A stretch of DNA of 64,000 bases, from positions 1 to 64,000 of the forward strand of contig JAYFOV010000011.1 of the NCBI GenBank assembly GCA_034928535.1, given 5' to 3'. The position numbers and the translations under genes were made by a program. Numbering within the stretch: the stretch's first letter is position 1; every line of letters starts with the position of its first letter. Source of the DNA: CAXXOK01 sp001604115. Its GTDB lineage: Bacteria > Bacillota > Clostridia > Christensenellales > Aristaeellaceae. Below, piece after piece: positions 36,481 through 45,047 of the stretch. Under the pieces are notes generated by a model. That model was not told the origin of the DNA. It saw only the letters and a list, made by a program, of their open reading frames with translations, and ran no database searches.

Positions 36481-36507
36481 CAGCAACGCCTGTATGTGGG
36501 TCTTTCT
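36471..36507 (+). terminator. Riboswitch-controlled attenuator hairpin
   Basis: Thirteen continuous pairs (some G-T) between 36471-36483 and 36490-36502 enclose CAACGC, followed by TTTCT. The 5' arm includes the CTCATG of riboswitch helix P1, so P1 and this hairpin exclude each other; metal binding should favour P1 and allow read-through. The T run is short, so termination efficiency is uncertain. Confidence 0.6.
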
Positions 36508-36539
36508 GCATCAGGTCAAGATGGAAAGGAGCAATCCCC

Positions 36540-39185
36540 TTGGACTTTTACACACAGGAAAGCGCCGCAGTGCTGCAAGCGCTGCAAGCAGACCGGCAGG
36601 GGCTGAGCGCTGCCGAGGCGGAGGCGCGCCTTGCGCGGCATGGTAAAAACAAACTGGTGGAGGGCAAGCGCAAATCTCTGTTTTCCCGATTCATGGCACA
36701 ACTGGCCGACCCAATGATCATCGTGCTGTTGGTGGCGGCTGCCCTGAGCGGCGTGACGTCCGCCTATGCAGGCGAATCCTTTGCGGATGTGTTCATCATC
36801 CTGTTTGTAGTGGTGCTCAACGCCGTGTTGGGCGTAGTGCAGGAAAGCAAGGCAGAGGAAGCCATTGCAGCGCTCAAGGAAATGACCGCCTCCACCTCCA
36901 AGGTGTGGCGCAGCGGGCAGCTCACGCACATCAAAAGCGAAGATCTGGTCACCGGCGATGTGATCATGCTGGAGGCAGGCGATGCCGTGCCCGCTGATGC
37001 GCGCATCCTGGAATGTGCCAGCATGAAGGTGGAAGAAGCCGCCCTTACGGGTGAAAGCGTGCCCGTACTCAAAACCAGCGATGCACTGGGCACTTCCGGC
37101 AGCTTATCCCTGGGGGATCGCAAGAACATGGTCTACATGGGCAGCACGGTGGTGTATGGCCGCGGCGTGGCCGTGGTATGCGGCACCGGCATGCAAACGG
37201 AGATGGGCAAGATCGCGCTGGCACTTTCCAATGCCCAGGAGGAAGCGACTCCCCTTCAAAAGAAGCTCACTGCGCTCAGCCGCGTGCTCACCTGGCTTGT
37301 GCTGGGCATCAGCGTGGTCATCTTTGCGGCTGGCGTGATCCGCGCCGGTGCGCTCAATGCGGATGTGCTTATCGATACCTTCATGCTGGCCGTGAGCCTG
37401 GCGGTGGCGGCTATTCCGGAAGGGCTTGCGGCAGTGGTGACCATCGTGCTCTCCATCGGCGTAACACGCATGAGCCGCCGCAACGCGGTGATCCGCCGCC
37501 TGACCGCAGTGGAAACCCTCGGCTGCGCGCAAGTCATCTGCTCGGACAAGACCGGTACCCTGACCCAAAACCGCATGACCGTAGTGGAAGCCTCCACCCA
37601 GGACGATGCCTTGCTGGCCCGCGCCATGGCCCTCTGCTCTGATGCCGAGCTGGACAAGAGCGGCGCCGCCGTGGGCGAGCCTACCGAGTGCGCGCTGGTG
37701 TCCTACGCCGCCAAGCAGGGGTATCCCAAGCCGGAGCTCAAAGCGCTTTATCCCCGTGTTGGCGAGGCGCCCTTTGACAGCATGCGTAAAATGATGAGCA
37801 CCGTGCATCAGGAAAACGGTGCGTTCGTGCAATTTACCAAGGGCGCGCCGGATGAGGTGCTGGCTCGCTGCACCCATATCCTCACCGATGCAGGTGAAAT
37901 TCCCCTGACGGATGCGCTGCGCCAAAACGTGATGCAGCGCAACAAGTATATGGCCGACCGCGCCTTGCGCGTGCTGGCTGCCGCCTACCGCCGCACCGTG
38001 CTGATCCCTGAAAGCTACGAGCCGGAGTCGCTGGAAAAGGACATGGTGTTCATCGGTTTGACCGGAATGATCGACCCTGTGCGCCCGGAGGTGCAGGATG
38101 CCGTTCAGGAGTGCCGCAACGCGGGTATTCGCGTGGTCATGATCACCGGCGACCATATTGATACGGCCATTGCCATCGCCCGGGAGCTGGACATCCTGCA
38201 AAAGCCCGATCAGGCCCTTTTGGGGCAGGCGCTCAATACCATGAGCGATGCACAGCTGGACGAAGCCATTGAGCACCTGAGCGTATTTGCCCGTGTGCAG
38301 CCTGAGCACAAGGTGCGCATTGTGGATGCCTGGAAACGCAAAGGCAGGATCGTTGCCATGACAGGCGACGGTGTGAACGATGCGCCCAGCATCAAGGCGG
38401 CGGATATCGGCGTGGGTATGGGCATTACCGGAACTGACGTGACCAAGAATGTGGCCGATATGATCCTGGCGGATGATAACTTTGCCACCATCGTCCATGC
38501 CGTGGAGGAAGGCCGAAAAATTTACGCCAACATCCGCAAGGCCATTCAGTTCCTGCTCAGCTCCAACCTCAGCGAGGTGGTTGGCATTTTCATTGCCACC
38601 ATGCTGGGCTTTACGCTGCTGGAACCGGCACACATCCTATGGATCAACCTGATTACGGACAGCCTTCCCGCCTTGGCACTGGGTATGGAAAGCGGCGAGA
38701 GCGATGCGATGCGCAAACCTCCGCGCGACAGCCGTGAGGGGATTTTCTCCGGCGGTGTTGGGGTGGATATCGCCTACCAGGGCGTGCTGGTGGCATTGCT
38801 TACCCTGGCTGCCTACCTGATCGGCCACCGGATCGAATCTGGACTGTGGGAATTGGTCAACAGCCATGATGGCGTGACCATGGCATTTTTGACCCTATCC
38901 ATGGCAGAAGTGTTTCAAGCCTTCAACATGCGCTCCCGCAGGGGTTCCCTGTTCAAACTCAAGAAGCAGAACCTGTATCTGTGGGGGGCGGGTGTGGCTG
39001 CGCTGCTGTTGACCGCCGCAGTCATCTATGTGCCCTTCCTGCGGGATGCGTTCGGCTTCACCGGCATTTCCCTGCTGGAGTATGGCATTGCGCTTGGCTT
39101 GGCATTCCTCATCCTGCCGCTGGTAGAGCTGATCAAGCTGCTGCAGCGTGCGCGTAGCCGCGCCAAACACAAAGTCAAACCCTGA
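36540..39185 (+). CDS. Ca2+/Mn2+-type P-type ATPase (PIIA subfamily)
   Basis: An 881-residue cation pump of the SERCA/YloB (PacL, PMR1-like) type. Visible are the N-terminal cation-ATPase domain, TGES, the M4 site IPEGLAA, the phosphorylated Asp336 in CSDKTGTLT, KGAPDEVL, TGDGVNDAPS, and the M5/M6 ion ligands SSNLSEV and NLITDSLPALALG, followed by the C-terminal ATPase domain. All key SERCA ion-site residues look present. Start is TTG at 36540, eight bases from AAAGGAG. Because it sits behind a probable Mn2+ riboswitch it more likely exports Mn2+ (and Ca2+) than only Ca2+; that is inference. Confidence 0.9.
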   Translation: MDFYTQESAAVLQALQADRQGLSAAEAEARLARHGKNKLVEGKRKSLFSRFMAQLADPMIIVLLVAAALSGVTSAYAGESFADVFIILFVVVLNAVLGVVQESKAEEAIAALKEMTASTSKVWRSGQLTHIKSEDLVTGDVIMLEAGDAVPADARILECASMKVEEAALTGESVPVLKTSDALGTSGSLSLGDRKNMVYMGSTVVYGRGVAVVCGTGMQTEMGKIALALSNAQEEATPLQKKLTALSRVLTWLVLGISVVIFAAGVIRAGALNADVLIDTFMLAVSLAVAAIPEGLAAVVTIVLSIGVTRMSRRNAVIRRLTAVETLGCAQVICSDKTGTLTQNRMTVVEASTQDDALLARAMALCSDAELDKSGAAVGEPTECALVSYAAKQGYPKPELKALYPRVGEAPFDSMRKMMSTVHQENGAFVQFTKGAPDEVLARCTHILTDAGEIPLTDALRQNVMQRNKYMADRALRVLAAAYRRTVLIPESYEPESLEKDMVFIGLTGMIDPVRPEVQDAVQECRNAGIRVVMITGDHIDTAIAIARELDILQKPDQALLGQALNTMSDAQLDEAIEHLSVFARVQPEHKVRIVDAWKRKGRIVAMTGDGVNDAPSIKAADIGVGMGITGTDVTKNVADMILADDNFATIVHAVEEGRKIYANIRKAIQFLLSSNLSEVVGIFIATMLGFTLLEPAHILWINLITDSLPALALGMESGESDAMRKPPRDSREGIFSGGVGVDIAYQGVLVALLTLAAYLIGHRIESGLWELVNSHDGVTMAFLTLSMAEVFQAFNMRSRRGSLFKLKKQNLYLWGAGVAALLLTAAVIYVPFLRDAFGFTGISLLEYGIALGLAFLILPLVELIKLLQRARSRAKHKVKP

Positions 39186-39367
39186 GCCCCCTGCCGCTTC
39201 GGGCCCAGATCCCTCCGCACCCGTACGGAACGGCCGTCAGTGCCCCTTGAAGCCGAATATAAGGGCGCTCCGCCGCTCGCCCATCTATGCGCACCCGCAT
39301 TTTTGCAGGCGCTCCAGACTTTGAGAAAACCTCCGCCACAGCACTGTAGGATCAAAGTCACGGCCCC

Positions 39368-39415
39368 TTCCCTACCACGCGCTGTGGGCGTCAGCACGCA
39401 GCGCGTGGTAGGGAA
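39368..39415. repeat. 17-bp perfect inverted repeat after the P-type ATPase
   Basis: TTCCCTACCACGCGCTG (39368-39384) and its exact reverse complement (39399-39415) enclose a 14-base loop. No T run follows on either strand. It lies in the gap 39186-39517, which otherwise holds only the terminator at 39459. Confidence 0.8.
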
Positions 39416-39458
39416 ACTGTGAGCGGAACCTAGGCAGCGCATAGATCCTTTGATAACC

Positions 39459-39501
39459 GAAAGCGCCTGCATTTGCAGGCGCTTTCTTTGTTTTGTTTTT
39501 T
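39459..39501 (+). terminator. Strong Rho-independent terminator of the P-type ATPase gene
   Basis: Twelve-bp perfect stem GAAAGCGCCTGC / GCAGGCGCTTTC with a four-base loop, followed by a T-rich tract. Confidence 0.9.
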
Positions 39502-39517
39502 TATTGGGAAGTTGCCA

Positions 39518-39865
39518 TCAAGCTTTGCGCAGGATTTCCGCTACGGGAATCGCCAGGAAAATCATCCAGCCGGGATGCCACAAATTGAAGAAGAACCCCA
39601 GCACCAGATAAATCAGCGTGATCATCACCGGATTCAGCCAGCGATCCGCTTCCGTCTTTGGCTTCATGTAATACAGCGGTATGGTCAAAAACAGCAGCCA
39701 GCCTGGATGCCACAGCTGAAACAGGAAACCGAGAACTAAATACAGAATTGTGATAAAAACAGGATAAATTCCGTCCCATTTGCGCTCCAACGCACGCGCT
39801 TCCTCAAGCGCCTTCGCGTCAAAATAGCTGCCTTCAGGCCCCAAGGGATTGTTCTGTTCCGACAT
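39518..39865 (-). CDS. Small two-repeat membrane protein
   Basis: A 115-residue protein built from two near-identical membrane units: YPVFITILYLVLGFLFQLW then HPGWLLFLTIPLYY (about residues 37-69), and NPVMITLIYLVLGFFFNLW with HPGWMIFLAIPVAE (about 80-112), separated by a charged linker. Each unit ends in an LWHPGW(L/M)xFL(T/A)IP motif which I also know from the C-terminal helices of some Firmicute membrane regulators. ATG at 39865 is preceded by GAGGAGG. It lies on the same strand as, and about 95 bases after, hpf. Function unknown. Confidence 0.78.
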   Translation of the reverse strand: MSEQNNPLGPEGSYFDAKALEEARALERKWDGIYPVFITILYLVLGFLFQLWHPGWLLFLTIPLYYMKPKTEADRWLNPVMITLIYLVLGFFFNLWHPGWMIFLAIPVAEILRKA

Positions 39866-39894
39866 TATCAGTAATTCCTCCTCTTGCATCAATC

Positions 39895-39922
39895 CAGGGG
39901 GATGGCTTGCGCCACCCCCCTG
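39895..39922 (-). repeat. Hairpin between hpf and the small membrane protein gene
   Basis: CAGGGGGATGGC and GCCACCCCCCTG pair almost fully around TTGC, just upstream of the next gene's ribosome binding site. No T run, so it may be an RNA stability or processing element rather than a terminator. Confidence 0.45.
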
Positions 39923-39960
39923 CGTTATGTTCATCACGCATTGGCGTGGGGTGCGCCCCT

Positions 39961-40503
39961 TTAGGCTTCCGGCTCCAACAGACCCAGATCGCCGTCCTTA
40001 CGCAGATAGAGGACATTGGTCGTGCCCGAATCCGCGTTCACAAAAACGAAGAAGCTATGCCCCAGCAACTCCATTTGGAGCACCGCGTCGTCCACGCTCA
40101 TGGGGCGCACCGGGAAGGTCTTGGTGCGCACGATCTTGCGCTTGCCCTCATCGGCTACGTCCAGCTCCTCCACAAACTCAAAATCGTTATTCTGGAAGGC
40201 ATCATCGCGCACGCGCTTGCCCAGCTTGGTGCGGTGCTTGTGAATCTGTTTTTCCAGTTTGGCCAGTGCCTGATCGATGCACACATAGAGGTTATCATCA
40301 TTGCTGGCTTCCGCACGCAACAGCACGCCCTCAAAGGGAACGGTGATCTCGCAGGTGCGGCGGTTGTTCTTTTCACGGGTCAGGCGCACCTGCATCTCCG
40401 TGTCCTGATGCAAATAACGCTCCATCTTGCCGGTTTTTTTCAGCACCCGTTCGGTGATCCCCGTGGAAACACTCATATTCTTGCCGGTGATGATCGTCTT
40501 CAT
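39961..40503 (-). CDS. hpf: Long-form ribosome hibernation promoting factor
   Basis: A 180-residue protein: an N-terminal HPF/YfiA domain (MKTIITGKNMSVSTGITERVLKKT... about residues 1-95) and a C-terminal dimerisation domain (RTKTFPVRPMSVDDAVLQMELLGHSFFVF), the hallmark of long HPF, which joins 70S ribosomes into 100S dimers in stationary phase. ATG at 40503 has AAAGGAG upstream. A short ORF ends inside its start codon, and a promoter lies about 250 bases upstream. Confidence 0.94.
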   Translation of the reverse strand: MKTIITGKNMSVSTGITERVLKKTGKMERYLHQDTEMQVRLTREKNNRRTCEITVPFEGVLLRAEASNDDNLYVCIDQALAKLEKQIHKHRTKLGKRVRDDAFQNNDFEFVEELDVADEGKRKIVRTKTFPVRPMSVDDAVLQMELLGHSFFVFVNADSGTTNVLYLRKDGDLGLLEPEA

Positions 40504-40577
40504 ACTGTTGGCTCCTTTGCGAACAAATTCGGGTTGCGGACGATGGCTGACGCACGGGGTGATGTACCCTTGGCCAA
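40500..40577 (-). CDS. Possible 25-codon upstream ORF coupled to hpf
   Basis: In the long hpf leader a strong GGAAGGAG (40588-40595) precedes a TTG that opens a 25-codon frame (MAKGTSPRASAIVRNPNLFA...) ending in TGA that overlaps the hpf ATG (ATGA). The hpf ribosome binding site lies inside the last codons. It fits a translationally coupled leader peptide; no homologue is known to me, so chance is possible. Confidence 0.35.
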   Translation of the reverse strand: MAKGTSPRASAIVRNPNLFAKEPTV

Positions 40578-40753
40578 GGGAATCACACTCCTTCCGAATC
40601 AGAAGCGGGGTACCTGATATATCCATCATTTCGACAGAGGGACTTGGGTATCCTGCTGTATGCCGCATTCGGCGGGTGGGTCGGCGCTGTGTGCCGCTCG
40701 CCCGTCCACATTCGCCGGTGGCTGATTCGCTGCCACTGCGTTTGCTTGGTAAC

Positions 40754-40781
40754 ATCATACCCCAAACGGGGCAGTTGTAAA
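40754..40781 (-). promoter_or_regulatory. Probable promoter of hpf
   Basis: On the minus strand TTTACA (40776-40781), 16-base spacer, TATGAT (40754-40759). It leaves a leader of about 245 bases before hpf, overlapping the divergent glycosyltransferase leader. The gap 40578-40934 holds no other gene. Confidence 0.6.
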
Positions 40782-40934
40782 CGCATGTTGTGCAAGCGGT
40801 TCATATTTCGTACTGAAAACCGCGCTTTGGCCGTCCAGCGCATGGCCAGGCCTGGCCTTGGCAGGAATACCATGCCAGCATGGAGAAGAGAGCACATACG
40901 ATCGTTTCCATTGTCTTGCCAAAGGAGGGCTTTC

Positions 40935-42413
40935 ATGCCAACGACCCGACGCGTGTATGTGAAAATAGCCCCTGCGCTGCCAAGGTTTGTGAGCGCTGTG
41001 CTGCTCCTGCTGATTGGATTTCTCCTTTTTTCACACCTGGGCGATATGTTCATTGTGGACTATGATGAAGCGCGCCACGGCGTCAGTGCTTATGAAATGC
41101 TTCGCAGTGGGGATTATGTCGTAAGCACCTACCAGGGTGAGCCGGATTTGTGGAATCTCAAGCCGCCGCTGAGCTTCTGGCTGATATCGTTGGGGTATCG
41201 TTTATTGGGTTACAACGCGCTGGGTCTGCGGTTTTTCAGTGCATTGGCAGCGCTGGCGGCCGCCCTGCTGCTGTGGCATTGGACAACCCACAGCGTGGGG
41301 CATTGGGCTGGGGTGTTTGTGCTGCTGTGCATCGCAGCCAATGCCACGGTCTATGGCTTGCATTTTGCTCGCTTTGGCGATGCCGATTCTCAATATCAAT
41401 TTTTCTTTACGGTGGCGATGCTTTGCCTGCTCCGCAGTGATGCGGATGTCCGCTGGCTATACGGCAGTGCTTTTGCCTTTGGGTTCGCCTTTCTGGAGAA
41501 GGGTGCCCATGCCTTCACCATTGCGGCGGTGTGCCTGCTGGCGCTGCTGGCAACGGGGCGTTTTGGCCTGCTTGGGCTCAAGCGGCTTGTGCTGCTTGTG
41601 TTGGCCGGGCTGACTCCCATCCTTCCCTGGGCGATATCGCGCTACCTGCGGGATGGTTTTACTTTTTTTCGCGCGATGGTCACAACCGATGTTGTGGCGC
41701 GCAGCGGCGCGGCTTCGGACATCACCGGCGTGGGGGTCGGCGCCCTTGCCTACTACCTTCAGGATATGGCAGCCAATCCTGTGATGCTGGCGTTGCTGGG
41801 GATCAGTGGACTGTGCGCTTTGGTGCTGTGCGTGACCCAGACACGCCTTACCCGCCCGCAGCGCAATGCCGCCATCACAGCCGCACTTTGGCTGGCGGTG
41901 CCCCTGCTTCTCTACACCTTGGCCAATGCCAAGTTCAGGTGGTACCAATACTCCTACCTCTATGCCGCGCCTGTGCTCACGGCCGTCCTGCTGAGCCGCG
42001 CCAGCGGCGTTCGCGGTTGGCACAAGCCGCTGGCTGTGGTCATGACGGCTGCTGTGCTTGGCTTTGGGGTGCTTACAGTGCGCAATGTACAAAAGGTGAC
42101 TCACCCCGAAACGACTCATACCGTGCAAGCCTTTTTGCGCGACCAGCTGGACCGCGATATGGACGCCGGCCGCCATGCCTATATCCAGTACAATGAAAAC
42201 CAGCAAACCACATGGATGCAAGGCGGTTTGCTGACCGCCCTGCTCTACGGCGATGTGTTGCCCCTGGACGGCGGAGTAGACGCCTATTTAGCCGATGAGG
42301 AAAGCGCCGTTTTGTTTGTTGCGCGTGCAGAAAACCAACCGGTCATCGACCAGCTTTATGAAACCGAGATCGTCCGCAACGAAACGGATAAAATGGTTGC
42401 CTTTGAAAAGTGA
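40935..42413 (+). CDS. PMT/ArnT-like (GT39/GT83) integral membrane glycosyltransferase
   Basis: A 492-residue protein with about ten hydrophobic helices. The first external loop holds the catalytic-type VDYDEARHGVSAYEMLRSGDYV (an acidic DxDE-like motif as in ArnT and PMT proteins), and a KPPLSFWLISLGYRLLG segment is the typical second signature. It would move a lipid-linked sugar to a protein or lipid on the outer membrane face; donor and acceptor are unknown. The start follows AAAGGAGGGC. It is monocistronic with a strong terminator after it. Confidence 0.85.
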   Translation: MPTTRRVYVKIAPALPRFVSAVLLLLIGFLLFSHLGDMFIVDYDEARHGVSAYEMLRSGDYVVSTYQGEPDLWNLKPPLSFWLISLGYRLLGYNALGLRFFSALAALAAALLLWHWTTHSVGHWAGVFVLLCIAANATVYGLHFARFGDADSQYQFFFTVAMLCLLRSDADVRWLYGSAFAFGFAFLEKGAHAFTIAAVCLLALLATGRFGLLGLKRLVLLVLAGLTPILPWAISRYLRDGFTFFRAMVTTDVVARSGAASDITGVGVGALAYYLQDMAANPVMLALLGISGLCALVLCVTQTRLTRPQRNAAITAALWLAVPLLLYTLANAKFRWYQYSYLYAAPVLTAVLLSRASGVRGWHKPLAVVMTAAVLGFGVLTVRNVQKVTHPETTHTVQAFLRDQLDRDMDAGRHAYIQYNENQQTTWMQGGLLTALLYGDVLPLDGGVDAYLADEESAVLFVARAENQPVIDQLYETEIVRNETDKMVAFEK

Positions 42414-42445
42414 CTTGCCGTTGGCTGCACACGGATGTCGTCGTA

Positions 42446-42488
42446 AAAAAGCAATACAGACCAACTTGCTTGGTCTGTATTGCTTTTT
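42446..42488 (+). terminator. Strong bidirectional terminator
   Basis: Poly-A, then GCAATACAGACCA / TGGTCTGTATTGC stem (13 bp, 7-base loop), then a T run. Ends the glycosyltransferase and, from the other side, mnmA. Confidence 0.92.
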
Positions 42489-42654
42489 ATTGCTGTGTTG
42501 TTTGCTGCATAGACCAACCGGCGAGTAATGCCGCGCATGCGCCTGCAACGCGTGAGCTGCCGGCCTGTCCGTTCACCGATTCCCTGCTCAGATCTGCGTC
42601 TGGTGCGGGAGCATGCAGAAGGCTTCTCCCCAGCTTGCCTATACGGGATGAAAT

Positions 42655-43752
42655 TTATACTGCAAACGGCGCATTGCCCGTTTGATCCACGATAGCTCCT
42701 CCCAGGCACACATCCCCTTGGTACAGCACCACACTTTGCCCTGGGGTCACCGCGCGCTGCGGCTGCTCTGAGGCCAGCAGGAGCGTTTCGCCATACACTT
42801 GCGCCACCACAGGTTGGTCACTCTGGCGGTAGCGGTATTTGGCTGTTGCACGGAAAGGGACACCCTCCACCGCTGGCGGCGCATCCGCGATCCATGTGGT
42901 TTGCGTTGCAAGCGCATGGGTGCTGAACAGCCGGGGGCTATCCTCCCCCTGCGCGACGATGAGCGTGTTGCTTGCCAGATCCTTTTGCACGACAAACCAG
43001 CTGCGGCCATCCCCCCCGCCGCCGATGCCCAGCCCTTTACGCTGACCCAGCGTATAATAGGCAAGCCCGATGTGCTCCCCCACCTTGCGCCCATCCTCCG
43101 TTCGCATGTCGCCGGATTGCATCGGCAGGTAGTTTTGCAAAAAGGTGCGGAAGTTGCGCTCCCCAATGAAGCAGACGCCTGTGGAGTCTTTTTTCTTGCT
43201 CACCGGCAAACCGTTTTGTTCGGCGATTTGCCGCACCTGCGCCTTGGTGAGCCCGCCCACCGGAAACAGCGCCCGCCGCAGCTGCGCTTCCTGGAGCATG
43301 TAGAGAAAGTAGCTTTGATCCTTGTTGGCGTCCGCTCCGCGCAAGAGGCGCACATGCCCCTCCCGCTCGGCGCTTTGCACAAAATGCCCGGTCGCCATGC
43401 GCGTGGCGCCCAGCTTCATGGCAAAATCCAGAAAGGCCTTGAATTTGATTTCCCGGTTGCACAGCACGTCCGGGTTGGGTGTGCGCCCCAAGCGGTACTC
43501 CGCCAGGAAATAAGCAAACACCCGGTCCTGGTATTCCTGCTCAAAATTGACGGCATAGTAGGGAATGCCGATCACATCGCACACATCCTGTACATCCTGC
43601 CAATCGGCGGTGGATGTGCAAACGCCGTTCTCATCCTTCTCTTCCCAGTTTTTCATGAAAACACCGATCACATCATACCCTTGCTGCTTGAGCAGCAGTG
43701 CCGTCACGGAGGAATCGACCCCGCCGCTCATGCCCACCACGATTCGTTCCAT
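42655..43752 (-). CDS. mnmA: tRNA-specific 2-thiouridylase
   Basis: A 365-residue enzyme that thiolates U34 of several tRNAs. The PP-loop GMSGGVDSSVTALLLK near the N-terminus, PNPDVLCNREIKF (Cys of the active site), DSTGVCFIGERNF and the C-terminal barrel are all present. ATG at 43752 with GAGG upstream; it lies at the end of the HAD-Tmk gene, two bases past its stop. Confidence 0.95.
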   Translation of the reverse strand: MERIVVGMSGGVDSSVTALLLKQQGYDVIGVFMKNWEEKDENGVCTSTADWQDVQDVCDVIGIPYYAVNFEQEYQDRVFAYFLAEYRLGRTPNPDVLCNREIKFKAFLDFAMKLGATRMATGHFVQSAEREGHVRLLRGADANKDQSYFLYMLQEAQLRRALFPVGGLTKAQVRQIAEQNGLPVSKKKDSTGVCFIGERNFRTFLQNYLPMQSGDMRTEDGRKVGEHIGLAYYTLGQRKGLGIGGGGDGRSWFVVQKDLASNTLIVAQGEDSPRLFSTHALATQTTWIADAPPAVEGVPFRATAKYRYRQSDQPVVAQVYGETLLLASEQPQRAVTPGQSVVLYQGDVCLGGAIVDQTGNAPFAV

Positions 43753-43754
43753 CT

Positions 43755-45047
43755 TCAACCCTCAAACTCCGGTTCCAGCCGGCTTAGCACCACGTCCAGC
43801 ACATCGGCGGCCACCGCGTCCACATCCTGCTCGGCATCCACCAGGAGGAAACGCTTCTTGTCCTCACTGATGAGTTTTTCGTAGGCCGCCTGAACCCGTG
43901 CGTGGAATGCAGCCGATTCCACTTCGATGCGGTCCAGCGATGATGCGCTGTGCCGCCGCTCCAATGCCAGCTGATGATCAATGTTCAGGTACACCGTCGC
44001 ATCGGGGAGCATGCCGTCCACCGCAGGCGCGTTCAAGGTGCGCACCACCTCGGTACCCAGCTCGCGCCCGCCGCCCTGATAGGCGATGGAGCTATCCACA
44101 AAACGGTCGCACAACACTAGCATGCCGCGCTCCACCGCCGGTCGGATCACCTCATGCACATGCTGGGCCCGCGCCGCAGCATACAGCAACGCCTCGCACG
44201 CCGGGCACATTTCCATGTGGTCGGTCGTGAGGATCGTATGGCGGATCTCTTCGCTGATCTCGCAGCCGCCGGGTTCCCGGGTGCGCAGCACACTGTAGCC
44301 ATAATCCCGCAGGCTCTGCTCCAGCCTGTCCATCTGGGTAGTCTTTCCGCTGCCATCCAGCCCTTCCATGGTCAGGAAATAGCCGCGGGGGATCGGCGCG
44401 CCGGGGCACAGGTAGGCGCGCAAGGATTCGGTATCCGCCACAACGTGGGTCGCGCCGGCATTGCGGAGCTCGTCCTCCGTGCCAAAGCCGTACCCCGCGC
44501 CAATGCAATCAATGCCGTTGGCCAAGGCGCCCTCCACATCAAAATAGCGGTCGCCGATCATCGCAGCGCGACGGTAGCTTTCCGGCAGCGCCCGACGGAT
44601 CAGCTCCGGTTTGTTGACGACTTTCTCGTTATCTTCCTCCGTGATGATGCGGTGAAAGTAGTGCGTCAGCCCAAAATGGTTGAGGATGGCCATGGCCGGG
44701 CGCACCGGTTTGCTGGTCGCCATGGCAACAAACACGCCGCCGTCCCGCAACATTTTTAAAATGCTGCGAATATGCGGATACACCGTGTAAAGATACATGC
44801 CTTCACGGTTGAAAAATTCCGTATAATAGCCGATGGCGGTGCGCGCCGTGTGCTCATCCAGCCCTAAAAGTTCCATCAGGGAAACCATGAGCGGAGGCCC
44901 GATGATGGCGCGCAGATCCACGCCCACAGGCACCGTTGCGCCCACCTTGTCCAGTGCATAACGCATGGATTGGATAATGCCCTGATCCGAGCAGGTCAGC
45001 GTGCCGTCCAGATCGAAAACGACCGCATCATAAGGGAATGTAAACAC
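43755..45047 (-). CDS. tmk: Fusion of a HAD phosphatase with thymidylate kinase
   Basis: A 430-residue two-domain protein. Residues about 1-215 are a HAD hydrolase of the phosphoglycolate phosphatase/YfnB kind: DxDGT with Asp12 and Asp14, the motif-II TSKP, Lys145 (VNKPEL) and GDRYFD around Asp166. Residues about 223-430 are dTMP kinase: the P-loop EGLDGSGKTT near 228-236, CDRFVDSSIAYQGGG, and SLDRIE. Neither domain lacks a key residue. The frame is continuous with no overlapping start in the linker, so this is one protein. The C-terminal half fulfils an essential step of dTTP synthesis; the HAD half might remove a damaged or excess phosphate, which is inference. It lies downstream of the decarboxylase gene, as tmk does in B. 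subtilis. Confidence 0.9.
   Translation of the reverse strand: MFTFPYDAVVFDLDGTLTCSDQGIIQSMRYALDKVGATVPVGVDLRAIIGPPLMVSLMELLGLDEHTARTAIGYYTEFFNREGMYLYTVYPHIRSILKMLRDGGVFVAMATSKPVRPAMAILNHFGLTHYFHRIITEEDNEKVVNKPELIRRALPESYRRAAMIGDRYFDVEGALANGIDCIGAGYGFGTEDELRNAGATHVVADTESLRAYLCPGAPIPRGYFLTMEGLDGSGKTTQMDRLEQSLRDYGYSVLRTREPGGCEISEEIRHTILTTDHMEMCPACEALLYAAARAQHVHEVIRPAVERGMLVLCDRFVDSSIAYQGGGRELGTEVVRTLNAPAVDGMLPDATVYLNIDHQLALERRHSASSLDRIEVESAAFHARVQAAYEKLISEDKKRFLLVDAEQDVDAVAADVLDVVLSRLEPEFEG

Noticed and set aside
37104..38633. 509-codon minus-strand frame opposite the P-type ATPase
   Set aside because: Antisense to essential ATPase motifs; low-information His/Gly-rich translation.
40504..40758. 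N-terminal extension of hpf by 85 codons
   Set aside because: The HPF domain starts at the ATG at 40503 with AAAGGAG; the extension has no homology and overlaps the promoter and leader.
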